This document shows positions 1 to 10,400 of a stretch of DNA of 64,000 nt, in pieces. The notes under the pieces are model-generated. The model did no database searches and was not told where the DNA came from. It saw only the letters and a program-made list of their open reading frames with translations. This DNA is from G963665495 sp963667575. Its GTDB lineage: Bacteria > Desulfobacterota > Desulfovibrionia > Desulfovibrionales > Desulfovibrionaceae. The translations under genes and the position numbers were made by a program. Location: assembly GCA_963667575.2 (NCBI GenBank), contig CAXXHY010000015.1, forward strand, positions 310,001 to 374,000, given 5' to 3'. Within the stretch, counting starts at the first letter, position 1. Every line of letters begins with the position of its first letter.

Positions 1-37
1 GAAATTTTCCACACTTGTAATGGATTTTTTGCCCATT

Positions 38-1396
38 TCAGACCTCGCGGATAAGAGGTTGCAGCAACCAGTCCAGATCGTCCGCACCATCGACGTGCCA
101 CAGCCTGTGAACCGTGGCTTCGGCCTGCTCCTGAGTGACCAGTTCGCGCAGATACGCCACAGCCTTGGCCGCAATTTCCTCGTCTTCCAGGGGCGCGCGC
201 GGGTCCCCTTTCGGCACTTCCAGTCGCGTTTCAAAACCCGAACCGTCGGCCACGGTGATACGCAGGCGGCAAGGCGTTGATTCGGGATAGGCAGCGGTCA
301 TGCCCGCGTCTTCATGCAGTTCGAGCTTTGCCATGAGAGCTTGCAGATCGGCCCGTTGCGCCACAACGTCGCTGAAGCTCGCGTACTCTATGGTGCCCAG
401 CAGCAAAGCCGCTGCCACGCAATAGGCCAGGGAATGCGTCCGGCCGGCCCGGGATACGGGGCGCATGGCTTCGGCCGTGCCGGCTTGAACCAGGGCCATT
501 TGATAGGTCCATAGCTGCACCCTCTGCACCTGCGCAGTTTCCAATGCAGCAAGGCGCGCGTGCAATTCCAGGGCTGCGTCAATGGCTGTCTGGCAAAAGA
601 CCAGGGCTTGCCAGCGCTTGAATACGATACGCCCCAGATCGGGTCGGGCAGCCATAAAACTGTCCGAATGCGGCAAAAAGCGGTTTATGCCCGCCTGGCC
701 GCAATAGATGTCCACAGGCCCCTCAAAACCGGCGTCGGCCATGATCGCGGCACTGAGTCCGTGCATGGCGCAGGAAGCGTAGGTGCAGTGTTTCCAATCC
801 GTAACCTGCCCTTCGCCGGCCTGGTTCGTGTTCAAGCCCATTGCCCCGGCGATGCGCTGCACCTGAATCAGCTGTTTCGTATCCAGCCCGAGCACATGGC
901 CGCAGATCAGCGCGGTATACAACCCCGCGGCAGCGTCGTGATCAAAGCCCCCTTCCTCGGGATCGTAATAGTCGGAAAAGGCGCACGAAAACACGTACGC
1001 CAGGTGCATGGCCTCCAGAAAGTCCTTGCCGTTCAAATTCTTCCGGCCCGCGAGGGTGAGCAACAGCGAAACATTGTCTGAGGGATGGTTGCCGCCCATG
1101 TGATTGGGGGCAAGGTAGGTGTTGACCAGATCGCTGCGCCGGCCAAGGATGGAATTCAGGAATACGGCATGAACCGGTGAAACGCGCTGGCCCGTACCCC
1201 AGACAAACACCCCCTGAGGATCGGGCGTACTGGCGGCGTAGCGCTTGAACCGCTGGAGCATGGGAAGATCCTGCAAAGAGGCGCATATCCCGGCGTAGGA
1301 ATCAATCAGGTTGCGGAGCAGGATCCTGCGCGTTGCCGAAGACAAACCCTGCTCACGTACCTGCTGGAAATACTCCGCTATCTGGACTTCCATCAT
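38..1396 (-). CDS. MmgE/PrpD family protein (2-methylcitrate dehydratase / cis-aconitate decarboxylase-like)
   Basis: A complete 452-residue protein of the MmgE/PrpD fold, the usual length for the family. Family-like stretches include GGNHPSDN near residue 100 and TDWKHCTYASCAMHG near residue 200; the latter matches the conserved lysine/histidine region of the substrate pocket. Family members dehydrate 2-methylcitrate or decarboxylate cis-aconitate in the cytoplasm, but many have unknown substrates. No prpB, prpC or acn gene is visible beside it, so the substrate cannot be named. It has Met-Met at the start (1396 or 1393). It is probably chromosomal DNA flanking the mobile region, since its composition is GC-rich unlike the AT-rich DNA that follows. 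Confidence 0.85.
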   Translation of the reverse strand: MMEVQIAEYFQQVREQGLSSATRRILLRNLIDSYAGICASLQDLPMLQRFKRYAASTPDPQGVFVWGTGQRVSPVHAVFLNSILGRRSDLVNTYLAPNHMGGNHPSDNVSLLLTLAGRKNLNGKDFLEAMHLAYVFSCAFSDYYDPEEGGFDHDAAAGLYTALICGHVLGLDTKQLIQVQRIAGAMGLNTNQAGEGQVTDWKHCTYASCAMHGLSAAIMADAGFEGPVDIYCGQAGINRFLPHSDSFMAARPDLGRIVFKRWQALVFCQTAIDAALELHARLAALETAQVQRVQLWTYQMALVQAGTAEAMRPVSRAGRTHSLAYCVAAALLLGTIEYASFSDVVAQRADLQALMAKLELHEDAGMTAAYPESTPCRLRITVADGSGFETRLEVPKGDPRAPLEDEEIAAKAVAYLRELVTQEQAEATVHRLWHVDGADDLDWLLQPLIREV

Positions 1397-1447
1397 GGTC
1401 TTGCCGCATTTGTGTTTTCATGGACCTGGCTTTGGGAAAAACAGAAA

Positions 1448-1897
1448 CTACCCTTGATTGATACTCCAGTTTCCAATAATCGCGCAAGCAGCCATTGGGA
1501 AACTGCTGATGTAGTTTTTGTTTTTTGGGCTGGCAATGCGGAGTGAACTTGCCGATGACCCATTCCAGTTGTCTGAAGAATGAGGGAAAAATCTGTCCGG
1601 ATCCATACAAATTCTACACCTTACTGTTAATCCAACATGATTCGAGGTCCTAATTGCTTCGCCTTTAGATATTCGTGCAAAAAATCGATCATTATTTCCT
1701 GATCTCGACGATAACTCCTGAAAAAAGATCTTAAAAAGCAGACCAAGGTTTTCCCACTGTATTTTTACTATAGTCCTTCCCTTGTTTTGGACAAATGTCC
1801 CTTTTGCCCTTAATGAATCACCTGGATCCCATTTATTTCTTAATTCAAAATCATTTTCATGTATTTTTCCACAAATTGTCTTTGTCTGATACACCAA
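1448..1897 (-). CDS. doubtful hypothetical ORF in decayed mobile-element DNA
   Basis: An open frame of 149 codons with no recognised domain. Its first codons overlap, in another frame, the end of the chimeric remnant at 1857-2309. Local DNA is AT-rich and the reading frame looks only partly protein-like. There is no convincing ribosome site. It may be a broken cargo gene of the older element or a chance ORF. Confidence 0.15.
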   Translation of the reverse strand: MVYQTKTICGKIHENDFELRNKWDPGDSLRAKGTFVQNKGRTIVKIQWENLGLLFKIFFQELSSRSGNNDRFFARISKGEAIRTSNHVGLTVRCRICMDPDRFFPHSSDNWNGSSASSLRIASPKNKNYISSFPMAACAIIGNWSINQG

Positions 1898-2309
1898 TGT
1901 CCCTCATGACTTCCTTGAACGTAGCTACCCAATGTCGGTCGGAGGGGGGCTCTTTCAGTCTTTTTTCCTGATAATCAAGGGCTTTCTGTTGCTTTTCTGT
2001 TAACGGCCCTTTAATGGGCTTCCAGTCCAATACCCGGCTGTCCGGGAATATCTCCCCAAGCATGTCCTTGATTCCTTTTCTATCCGACGTAATGAGGTAC
2101 AAATCACAGGGGGAACATGAAGAACAAGCACACTTGCGTACGCCCCCTCTGTATGCCATTTGGAGAACGTGGTGGGCATGTTTTCCTGACCTGATCCGTA
2201 CGGAACTCTCTTGGGGATAGGGACCGTTTTCAGTGACAGCAGCAAGCACGGTTGTCCCGCATACGGTCACTTCTTCGTGACGGACAGGGCGCAAAGCGGT
2301 TTGACGCAA
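1857..2309 (-). pseudogene. chimeric remnant: P22-type antirepressor head fused to P-loop ATPase tail
   Basis: The first part (about residues 6-28, PVRHEEVTVCGTTVLAAVTE) is nearly identical to the start of the antirepressor at 16512-17438. From GPYP onward the protein follows the last third of the 668-aa P-loop ATPase at 12453-14459, with shared stretches such as GIKDMLGEIFPD, WKPI and VATFKEVM. In the intact element those two genes lie about 3 kb apart in the same orientation, so a deletion between them in a sibling element explains the fusion. No ATG precedes it; a TTG is the only start. I read it as a non-functional deletion scar, not a designed fusion. Confidence 0.75.
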
Positions 2310-2395
2310 GGCAGTTTGTCAATTCTATTGTCATCAATAACAATAAGCTAGCTAAGGAAAGCAAGAAACGCGTTCTTGACCCACTCTTATCCTTT

Positions 2396-2454
2396 GCAAT
2401 AAAAAAACAACCACGCCCGCATATATCACTGCAGGAGTGGCTGTTTTTTATTGT
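2396..2454. terminator. hairpin with A/T runs on both sides (bidirectional terminator)
   Basis: Arms gcaataaaaaaacaaccac (2396-2414) and gtggctgttttttattgt (2437-2454) pair over most of their length. The A-rich left flank and T-rich right flank would give a U-run on either strand. It lies between the chimeric remnant and the exported-protein gene and would stop minus-strand transcription after the latter. Confidence 0.6.
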
Positions 2455-2543
2455 AGAGAAACTAATAGAATGCTTTACTTTCAAAAAGTGCAGATAAAGC
2501 TACAGTATTTTTTTGCAATACTTACGCCATACAGAAAAGATCT

Positions 2544-2849
2544 TTATTGTCTATGAAACATGTACGCAATATTATCTATGCCAACTTTACCACGGTCTAG
2601 CTCTTTGGAGAGCATAATGAATCTATCGGATTCCATAGTAATTTTGTAATAATCGCTCTCATCGGTAACGGATGTAATTTTATACTGGCTATCTCCTGAA
2701 TCTGAATTAAATGACACTATATCTTGGTTTATCTGAAAAGTAATGTCTTTTGTCTGCAATTTGTATGTGATTCCGTCCCAATCGCTGGCAAACGCGGGGC
2801 AAGACAGAGTGAGAACGAAAATGATCACCGCGAGATACTTTTTCAACAT
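2544..2849 (-). CDS. small exported protein of unknown function
   Basis: A 101-residue protein starting at the second Met (2849), chosen because TGGAG lies 6 bases upstream. Residues 1-21 form a clear Sec signal peptide (MLKKYLAV, a hydrophobic core, then a PAFA/S cleavage context). The mature part (about 80 residues) alternates short polar and beta-prone stretches (YKLQTKDITFQ, YKITSVTDESDYYKITMES) and looks like a small periplasmic beta-rich protein. No family is recognised. It sits alone between decayed element genes in AT-rich DNA and is probably cargo of the older element. Confidence 0.55.
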   Translation of the reverse strand: MLKKYLAVIIFVLTLSCPAFASDWDGITYKLQTKDITFQINQDIVSFNSDSGDSQYKITSVTDESDYYKITMESDRFIMLSKELDRGKVGIDNIAYMFHRQ

Positions 2850-2895
2850 GATAAACTCCAATTAAATATTTACTATTAACAAACAATAAAACACC

Positions 2896-3593
2896 TTATG
2901 ACATCTGAAAATAGTATGATACTATGGTACGCCTATTTTGTCTGTCCGCCAAAATACGTACAAAATCCACATTACCGAGCGAAAAAACTCCAGGATTTTC
3001 TCTCTGCGGGTGTTCGTGTTTAAGACCTTCAAAAAAACCCCAGAGAATTAGGCAGAGTAGAATGTTACCCCGTGAAAGCGCTTGTTGTGCTTCTGATAAA
3101 GAACCTTGCAATTCTTCGTTCAATTGCTCCATTCCCCTGTCAGACAATCCCTGACGCCTGTTTCAGTTGTCTCCATTTGCCCAGTATGGGGTCTCATATT
3201 CAATCCCTGCGTTATCAAGTGCTTTGGCTACATGTCTAAAGACTTCCTCACTATGACCTTGCTTTCTTATTCACTCGTCTTCTTCCTGAGTTTCTTGCAG
3301 CCAAAGCAGTGTCAGACGCTCAATTTCAACAGATGATAGCTCAGTGACTTGAACCGCTTCTTTGGATAGGCTGGCTAACGCCCTGCGTTTGTTCTCGAAC
3401 TCTTGGTCTATCTTGACAGACTCAACCCTGATCCTTTGCAGAGCTTCTTTGTAATCACTGTTTTGAGGCTGTAGCAGATTTCTTTCCGGGGCTGGTAATC
3501 GTCCAGAAGATCGGTAGGGATTCGTGCCCTGAAATAGTAGTTCTTGCTGCCGGAACGCTGATGCAAGCGGGTGTGTTTGGGCATGTCTTTCAT
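2896..3593 (-). pseudogene. degenerate tyrosine integrase (DUF6538-type), N-terminal half
   Basis: The frame from 3593 begins MKDMPKHTRLHQRSGSKNYY and matches the start of the intact-element integrase at 23713 (MKDLSKHTRLHRRPGSRNYY). After about 45 codons homology shifts to another frame (VESVKIDQEF, LSSVEIERL), ends at a TGA near 3271, and continues in that frame through further stops to LSDRGMEQLNEELQGSLSEA, which matches the integrase stretch ISDEQYDTLDEVFTIAESDA. The catalytic half is missing. This is the integrase of an older element inserted at the same tRNA, since it lies just left of an att copy exactly as the newer integrase does. Confidence 0.8.
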
Positions 3594-3648
3594 GGATCCT
3601 GTGTAACACCTTTGTGTAACACTTGTGAAGCAGGAAGCCTTGAAAATG

Positions 3649-3676
3649 AAAAAACCCACAGATAAATCAGTGGGTT
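3649..3676 (-). terminator. old tRNA-Ser-side terminator copy
   Basis: Stem aacccac / gtgggtt with a 10-nt loop, followed on the minus strand by a run of six T. It sits between the att copy (3686-3706) and the integrase remnant, at the same place as the terminator of the live tRNA-Ser at 23752-23794. Confidence 0.6.
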
Positions 3677-3685
3677 AAGTGCTTG

Positions 3686-3706
3686 CTGGCGGAGAGAGAG
3701 GGATTC
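3686..3706. repeat. distal att copy (tRNA-Ser 3' end direct repeat)
   Basis: A 21-bp sequence starting ctggcggaga, identical to 23805-23825, where it forms the 3' end of tRNA-Ser including the encoded CCA. Homology stops after gattc. The two copies bracket 20.1 kb and are read as attachment sites of a tyrosine-integrase element. Confidence 0.85.
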
Positions 3707-3937
3707 TCATAACACGAACAATACCCTCTGAAATCATTGAATATTTTGTCTGCTTCCGATGCCTTGGTGTAGCAGTCTGGTGGGCAGTTGGTCAAGGGGG
3801 ATTGAGCTTTCCCATGGGCTTGAGGACGCAGGCCGAAGATGGTTACTTCTTTCGTGATTGCCAATAATTTTTTGTTCGCCCTGATACAAAAATATTCTTC
3901 CGATCCTTTGGTATGAAACTTTTCCGATTTGGCTACA

Positions 3938-4020
3938 TAAGGATAATAGGTCGCGCCATCTGTCTCTACGTTCACGGGAAGGCGGCCGTTTGCGTACTGG
4001 AAGCAGTACTTCAGCGCGTC
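3938..4020 (-). pseudogene. displaced RHS-core fragment
   Basis: Read from 4020 leftward, this encodes ALKYCFQYANGRLPVNVETD followed by GATYYPY. It matches the RHS core of the large toxin gene (LLYRFQYAGGRMPVSVETDG, near 5200-5270), also at the DNA level. It follows directly after the immunity-like gene. Such leftover core pieces are known in RHS loci where a new toxin tip and immunity gene displaced an older tip. Downstream the frame no longer resembles RHS. Confidence 0.75.
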
Positions 4021-4032
4021 GCTGCAGAATGG

Positions 4033-4434
4033 TCAATCACCAAGGCAATATAAATCAATATCTATATCAACATTGAGGTCTGCTAATATTTTCATTGTGT
4101 CAACTTTTACATCCATTATTGGAACTTCATTTTCACAGACATATATTATGTGTGATATTGTCGCCTCAAAATTCTTCTCTTCCAATAATGACTTTATTAA
4201 AGAATATTTTTTTTCTAATTTTGCTAATAATTCTTTTGCATAGTCATCACAACTTCCTTGCCCTTCATGAAAAACTGAAAGTCTCCATGCATCAGTTTTC
4301 ATTGTTACTAAAGTTGATGCATATTTATCTCCTTTTCTCCATATCCTATCAGGAGTAATATTAATGATCGATGTAAGTTCATCAGGATCAAATGTTCCAT
4401 AGATAGTAAAATGTGATTTAATTTCAGTTGTCAT
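4033..4434 (-). CDS. DUF4279 protein, probable immunity protein for the RHS toxin
   Basis: A 133-residue acidic protein. The N-terminal pattern FTIYGTFDPDELT, ITPDRIWRKGD and the following WRLSV are typical of DUF4279, a family often encoded next to polymorphic toxins and predicted to be immunity proteins. It starts 18 bases after the RHS stop, in the same orientation, so it is probably co-transcribed and made in the producing cell's cytoplasm. No good ribosome site precedes the ATG; the spacing suggests translational coupling. The very AT-rich DNA matches the toxin tip and differs from the RHS body, consistent with acquisition as a tip/immunity cassette. That it neutralises this toxin is inferred from position. 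Confidence 0.8.
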   Translation of the reverse strand: MTTEIKSHFTIYGTFDPDELTSIINITPDRIWRKGDKYASTLVTMKTDAWRLSVFHEGQGSCDDYAKELLAKLEKKYSLIKSLLEEKNFEATISHIIYVCENEVPIMDVKVDTMKILADLNVDIDIDLYCLGD

Positions 4435-4452
4435 AATATTATCGATATTTAG

Positions 4453-7400
4453 TTATAAGTTATTAATATTTAGGCCTGTTGGATCTCCAGGTCCGGCACC
4501 ATTTTTAGGTTTTACAACTATATCACCATTAGGTTTTTTAAATAAATCCACTTGTCCTGTGCTCTTTCCTTCTTTCATTATTTCAGGATCATAACCATAC
4601 TCTTTCAATTTTTTTATTTCACCCTTTGATAATTTTTTATCTTGCTTTGGGTTATCTTTTTTCTTTTTGTTTGGATCTGGAGGACCAGGGCATGCAGTTG
4701 GTGCGTTCGCTGCAAGCGAAACATTTTCTTCAGGCTTTTCCTTTTCAGGAAAATTGTCCGCCATCCAGGCAACAAAGTACAACCCGCCAGCAAGGATATC
4801 CATCGGGCCTGGTGCGGGGCTATCGCTCAGGGCCAGACCGATAACAATTGGTTGTGCAATTTCTACGTAATACAATCCATTGGGGTCAACCAGATTGACA
4901 GGATCTGAGAATACGTACGCATACAGATTCGCATCCCCGCCGTCGAAGCCGATGGGATCTTTGGAGGTCCATCTTCCTGTTTCCGGATCATAATCGCGAT
5001 AGCCGAATCTGATCAAGCCCGTATCTGCATCATAGAGCCCGCCAGCGAAGCCGAGCATGCTGAAGCTGGTCTTGGTGTCTTTGATTACATTGCCGAAGCT
5101 GTCGTACGTGACGCGTTTGAGGACATCGCCGTCGATGTTGGTGAGGGCGAGGAGGCTGCCGAGGTGGTCGTAGTGGAGGTAGTACGTCACGCCGTCGGTT
5201 TCCACGCTCACGGGCATGCGTCCGCCCGCGTACTGGAAGCGGTAGAGCAGCGTATCGTTGCCGTCGTACACGGCCAGCAGGCGGGTCATGCCCTGCCAGA
5301 GGTACTTTTCCTCAACCGTGCCGTCGATGCTCTTGGCCACGCGGCGGCCCAGCGGGTCTATGGTGTATTCGATGAGCCGTCCGTCCGGCAGGGAAACGGA
5401 GCGGAGGGCCCCGCGCGTATCGTAGGTGTATGTGGTGACGCCGCCGGCCGTGGTCTTGGTCTGCAAATAGCCGTCCGCGTCATAGGCGTAAGTTGTGTCC
5501 CCGGCGGTGAGGATGCGGTCCTCGGCGTCGTAGGAAAAGGTCCGGTCCGTGATGCCGCGCAGGGAGTTAAACTCCCACGTACGCCAGCCGTTGCCGCCGT
5601 ACATGTACTGTTCCACCACGCCGCCATTGGCGCTGACTTCCAGCAGGCGGCCCAGGTCGTCGTAGGTGTAGGTGTAGACCGTGGATTCGCTGCCGAAGGT
5701 TTCGATCTTGCTGGTAATCTGTCCGCCCTTGTTGCGCTCCAGGCTCAGGGCAAAGACGTCCGTACCGTTGACCTGACTGATCTGGGTTTCCAGTTCGCCA
5801 AAGCCGTTGAGTCCGAAAGAGGCGCTGAATGTGCCGCCGGAGGCCGTGTCGCTCACCGCCTCCACGCTGCCGTTGTCGGCATTGCGGGTGATGGCGAATG
5901 CTCCCGCGCTGGTGAGCAGATCGTCCGCGTCGCGCTGATACGCTGTTTCCGCGCCCGCGTACGTCATGGCGGACAGCTGCAGATTGTCGTCATACGTATA
6001 GCCCACTGTGGCGGCCAGAGCGCCGCTGAGCGTGCGGGAAGTGAGCAGCGGGCCGTCCCATTCGTAGGCCACGGACTGGCTGCCGAAGGTGATCTGCGCC
6101 ACCTTGTCCGGGCAGCTGTAGGTGTAGTCGATGTCGCCCTCGGGCGTGCTGATGCGTTCGAGCTGGCCGTCGGTGTAAACGTAGCTGATGGCCTTGCCCG
6201 CGGGCGTGGTCAGCGCTGTGAGGCGGCGGTCCTTGTCGTAGGTGTAGCCGTAGAGATTTTCCAGGGGCGTCTGATAGCTGACCGGCTTGTCCACGCCGTT
6301 GTAGGCATAGCTGTGGTTCTTCTGGGTCATGGGCGTGGTCAGCAGGGTCATGTTGCCGTTGGCGTCGTATGCAAAGCGTACGGAGGTGCTGTCCGGCCGG
6401 GTGATGGCCGTGAGCTGGTCCACGGAGTCGTAGGCAAAGGTGGTGGTGCGGTCCAGGGCGTCCGTGACGGAAGCCAGATTGCCCTTGTCGTCGTAGGTGT
6501 AGGACACGGTCCGCGCTTCGTCATCTTCGCCCACGGTAACGCCCGCAATACGGCCTTGGTCGTCATAGGCGTAGCTGGTCCCGTAAAAGCCCGTGACTGC
6601 GGAGGTCTTGGTCAGGAGCGTATCGGGATCGAAGGTCCGGGTAAGCACGCGGCCGAAGGGCGTGGTGGCCGTGATTTGCGAGGTCAGGTAGTCGGTGAGC
6701 GTGGTTGTGGTGCGCTCGTTGCTGGTGGTGGTCCAGGTCACGGATTCGGGCAGGTCGTCGCTGTCCGTGTCTTCGTATTCCACCTGGCGGGTGGTGACCA
6801 CCTGCTTGCCCGAGGGCAGCGTCTGCGTACTGCTGGTAACGTACTTTTCCTGCGTCAAAGGATCGAGCCCGTAGGTGGTGGAGCTGTCCACGCCGCAGGG
6901 CAGGGACACTTCGACATTCATGCCCGAGGTATCCATCTCGTAGGTTTTGACGGCCCCGGACGGACTGGTGATGGTGGAGCTGAAGGCATTGCCCTCGCCG
7001 TAGGTGTCCGTATAGGTGATGGTGTCGCCTTCGGCGCTGACGATCCGGCGGGTGCAGATGTTATCGTCCCTCTCTTCGGTCAGCGTGACCTCTCCGCCTT
7101 CGGGATCCTTCATGGCCGTGAGGCGGCCGTATTCGTCGTACTCGTGGGTGAAGACATTGCCGTTGGGATCGGTCTCGGCAGTCATCAGTCCGTCGTCCGT
7201 ATATTCGAAGGAGTAGCCGGTGTTGTCCTCAAAGGTAACGGACTGCAGCAACCCGTCCGTATCGATGTTCAACTCCGTACGCTGGCCGTGGGGCGCGACA
7301 ATGGCCGTGGGCGTGCCGTCGCTGTTCCGTTCGATGGTCACGGTGTTTCCGAAGCGGTCCGTTGCGGAAGCAAGATTGCCGTCGTCGTCATAGGCAAAGG

Positions 7401-10400
7401 AGGTGAGCACCTTGCCGGTTTCAGCATCGGCCGTATACTTGTGCTTGCCGTCCTGGGCCATGACGTACTTGAGATCGTTGTCGTAAAAGGTGATTTCACC
7501 CGCACCTATGAGGCTTGCAACGTCGGCAGGGGCATCGATTTTGAAGATTTTGTTTAGCAAATAACCATTGATATAGACTTCTGAGGTGACTGGAGAAGCT
7601 GCGAGTCCGTAAGTATTACTCAAACCTGAATATGAAGTGGCCAAAATGCCGGATGCAGTTGGAGTAGTTTGACATTCACCGTTCAAGCAACCGGCCATGT
7701 GGTAACAGTAGCCATCCGCAGTGATGCACCAAATTTTATGTTTGTTATTGACTTTGTAGTCTAATAAATAAAAATTACCATTGGAATCTTTTGTATATAC
7801 ACTTATATAACCCAAGTTGGTTTCAAGTGCCGATCCAGGCTCTCCTGTATAACTAACATTGTTATTTCCCGCATAAGTTTCATAGGTGCCGTCCTGGTGA
7901 ATTTTCAAGAGACCGGCTCCACCTTTGGTGATCAGAGAACCATCATCTAGTGCGAAGATACTACCTCGTCCGACGGAGATAACCTTCTTGGGGCTATATT
8001 GCTTTGAGTTGCCGTCCTGATCTTTTCCTGTGAAGGAGGCGTTTACACCATAGAGGCATTCAATAATTCCGTCAGTTGAGATTTTATTTATAGATAAGGA
8101 ACTGTTTGCTGGTGGGTTCATCTCGAGTTCATAGATATTCCCATCTTTGTCGACAGTTAGCGATATGATGTGGTGCAAGTAGGCTTTTGTGGCTTCTTCT
8201 CCATAGCCCCCTTGTCCGCAGGTTCCATTTCCTGCAACATGATGCAATATTCCATCTGTATCAATTTTGAAGATTCGGTATGCACTTGAAAAATACATAT
8301 TTCCATTTTCATCGAAAGTAAGACATCCTGCACTCAGACTCTTAACTTCTGATATGTGACTTCCAACAGCATCCAATAGAGAAAGACTTCCATTTCCACT
8401 ATAGTAATCCAGCGTTCCGTCAGCCATTAGTTTTAAAATACAGCTTGAAGAGCTGAAATATAAATTGCCATCAGGTCCCACAGCCATTGATCCAGGCCTT
8501 GGGGTTTGACGTTCAAGGGCTTCTCCTGGGCCTTCAAATCCAGCATTTACGCCCGTGCCAGCCACATGCTTAACCAGCAGCGCATTATGGGAGATTATGG
8601 AACCGTCACCCTTGAACAGCATATTGGGCCTGGCCGGATCCATGCGATGATGGTTGGCAAGCGTCCATCCCTGGCCGCTGACAGCGCGCTGGAGTTTGCG
8701 ATCTCCCAAGGTGCGCTGGAGGGTCTGCCAATAGGTAAATTCTTCGCGTGAAGTCGAAGCTGTGCCGGAAAGTCCGGGCTGTCCAAACGCATTGGTGAAG
8801 TCTTCAGGGACGGCGTAAACACCGGGATAGACATAGCCTATTTTGATTGTCGCAGTGGCGAAGTCCACCTGATTTCCAAGATAATCCTTACCATCCCAGG
8901 TGAATTCGATGGTCAAACCGGATTCCGGATCGTAGGTTTGCGAGTACGAGCGTCCGGCTATGGTGATGCGCAGTTCGATCCGCTTCAATGATTCCGGCAG
9001 TTCATCTTCACCGCTCAGTTGCACTTCAAGGTGATTGAGATGGCCATTGGCCCGATCGCTAGCGTAATGCAATGTCAAGTCTGTGCCTGCAACAGGGATG
9101 TCTTCATGAAACAACTGCCCACGCGGGGTAGCATAAGAATTGAAACAATACGGACATTGTGTTTCATCCGGCGTTGATTCTGGCGCAACGGTGACATTCC
9201 CCTCGGGAATTGTTGCTCCGGCTATAGGGTAAATGGCATAGTTACAATCATAAATGGAGAAATGCTGCACGCTGAAACGCCAGTACGTGGCACCGACCTG
9301 GGAGAGTGCGTCATCGGACAGACCCGCCAGTTCGTCGCTGGTGTCACCGTCGCCGTCGATGTCGTCTGCAGCGCCGTCGCCGTCGCTGTCCACGCCGTCC
9401 ACGTAGCCGTCGGAATCCGTATCCACAAGCGCGACCACCTGTCCGTCATCCGAGGCCACCCATTGGGCCTTATCGGTGTCATAATAGCCCACGGGTACGA
9501 GGATGCCCACGTCGAATTCCAGAAAGTTGTCGACCCAGGCCGTGACAGGCTTGGAGAACTGCACATGCTCCACCCCTGGGATCTGGAAGTCAACGCAGTA
9601 GGTGAAGGCCGAAGCTTCGGGCAGGTCCGCAGGCATGTTTTCGGGCAGCAAGGAAACGTCCGTGGCCACCACGTCGAATTCGGTCAGCTCCTGCAGTTCG
9701 TTGCCGTCCGCATCCACTTCCCATACCTGGGTGTCACCCTCGAATACGAGCCGTGCTGAGCGGGTGCCGCGATCGTCCGTAACAGGGGTGGAGGCGTGGG
9801 CGATGATGGTCCCCGCGTCGCCGTCCAGCACCACATGGGTGGTAAGGCTGTCCAAGGGGACAAGATACGGGGTTTCGGCCACGGCAATATCGTTCCAGGG
9901 CACAGCGACAACGCGGTCAGCCTCGATATAACCGCTCATCTGATAATGCACCTTGAGCGAACTGCCGCCTTCCACGGCTATGGAAAACTGTCCGTCAGCA
10001 TCGGAGTAGACACTGCCGTATCCTTCATGGCCGTGAATGGTGATGAGCACGTTGCTGAGGGGCGAGCCTGTTTCGTCGGCAACCGCACCGGTGATCACGG
10101 CGAACCGTTTTGCTTCAAAGTCCTCGGTGGCATCCGTGGCAATGAGATCTTCGTATTGTTCGCCAAATGAGCCTTCGGGCTGTTCCGCGACATTGGCGCG
10201 TACATCCACGGTTATGGTCTGCTGTTCGGAGCCTCCGGATCCGGAAGCCGTGAGCGTATACACCGTATCCTGCAAAGGGGTGACCGTGTACGAACCCGAG
10301 GCGTCCACTGCGCCCGGTCCCGGCTCGATGGTCACCGTATCCGCGTACTCCACGCTCCAGCTCAGGGTTGCGGACTCTCCCGCAGTCACTTGTTCGGGCG

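Noticed and set aside
3667..3975. A 102-codon minus-strand frame across the att site
   Set aside because: Only its first codons (VETDGATYYPY) are meaningful, as an RHS leftover; the rest crosses the terminator and att repeat.
4626..4908. Small plus-strand ORFs opposite the RHS tip
   Set aside because: They are antisense to the toxin tip, lack ribosome sites and have no homology; the immunity gene is on the other side.
5164..7557. A 797-codon open frame on the plus strand
   Set aside because: It is antisense to the RHS YD-repeat region; the repeats and codon bias keep the opposite strand open. No domain is recognisable in it.
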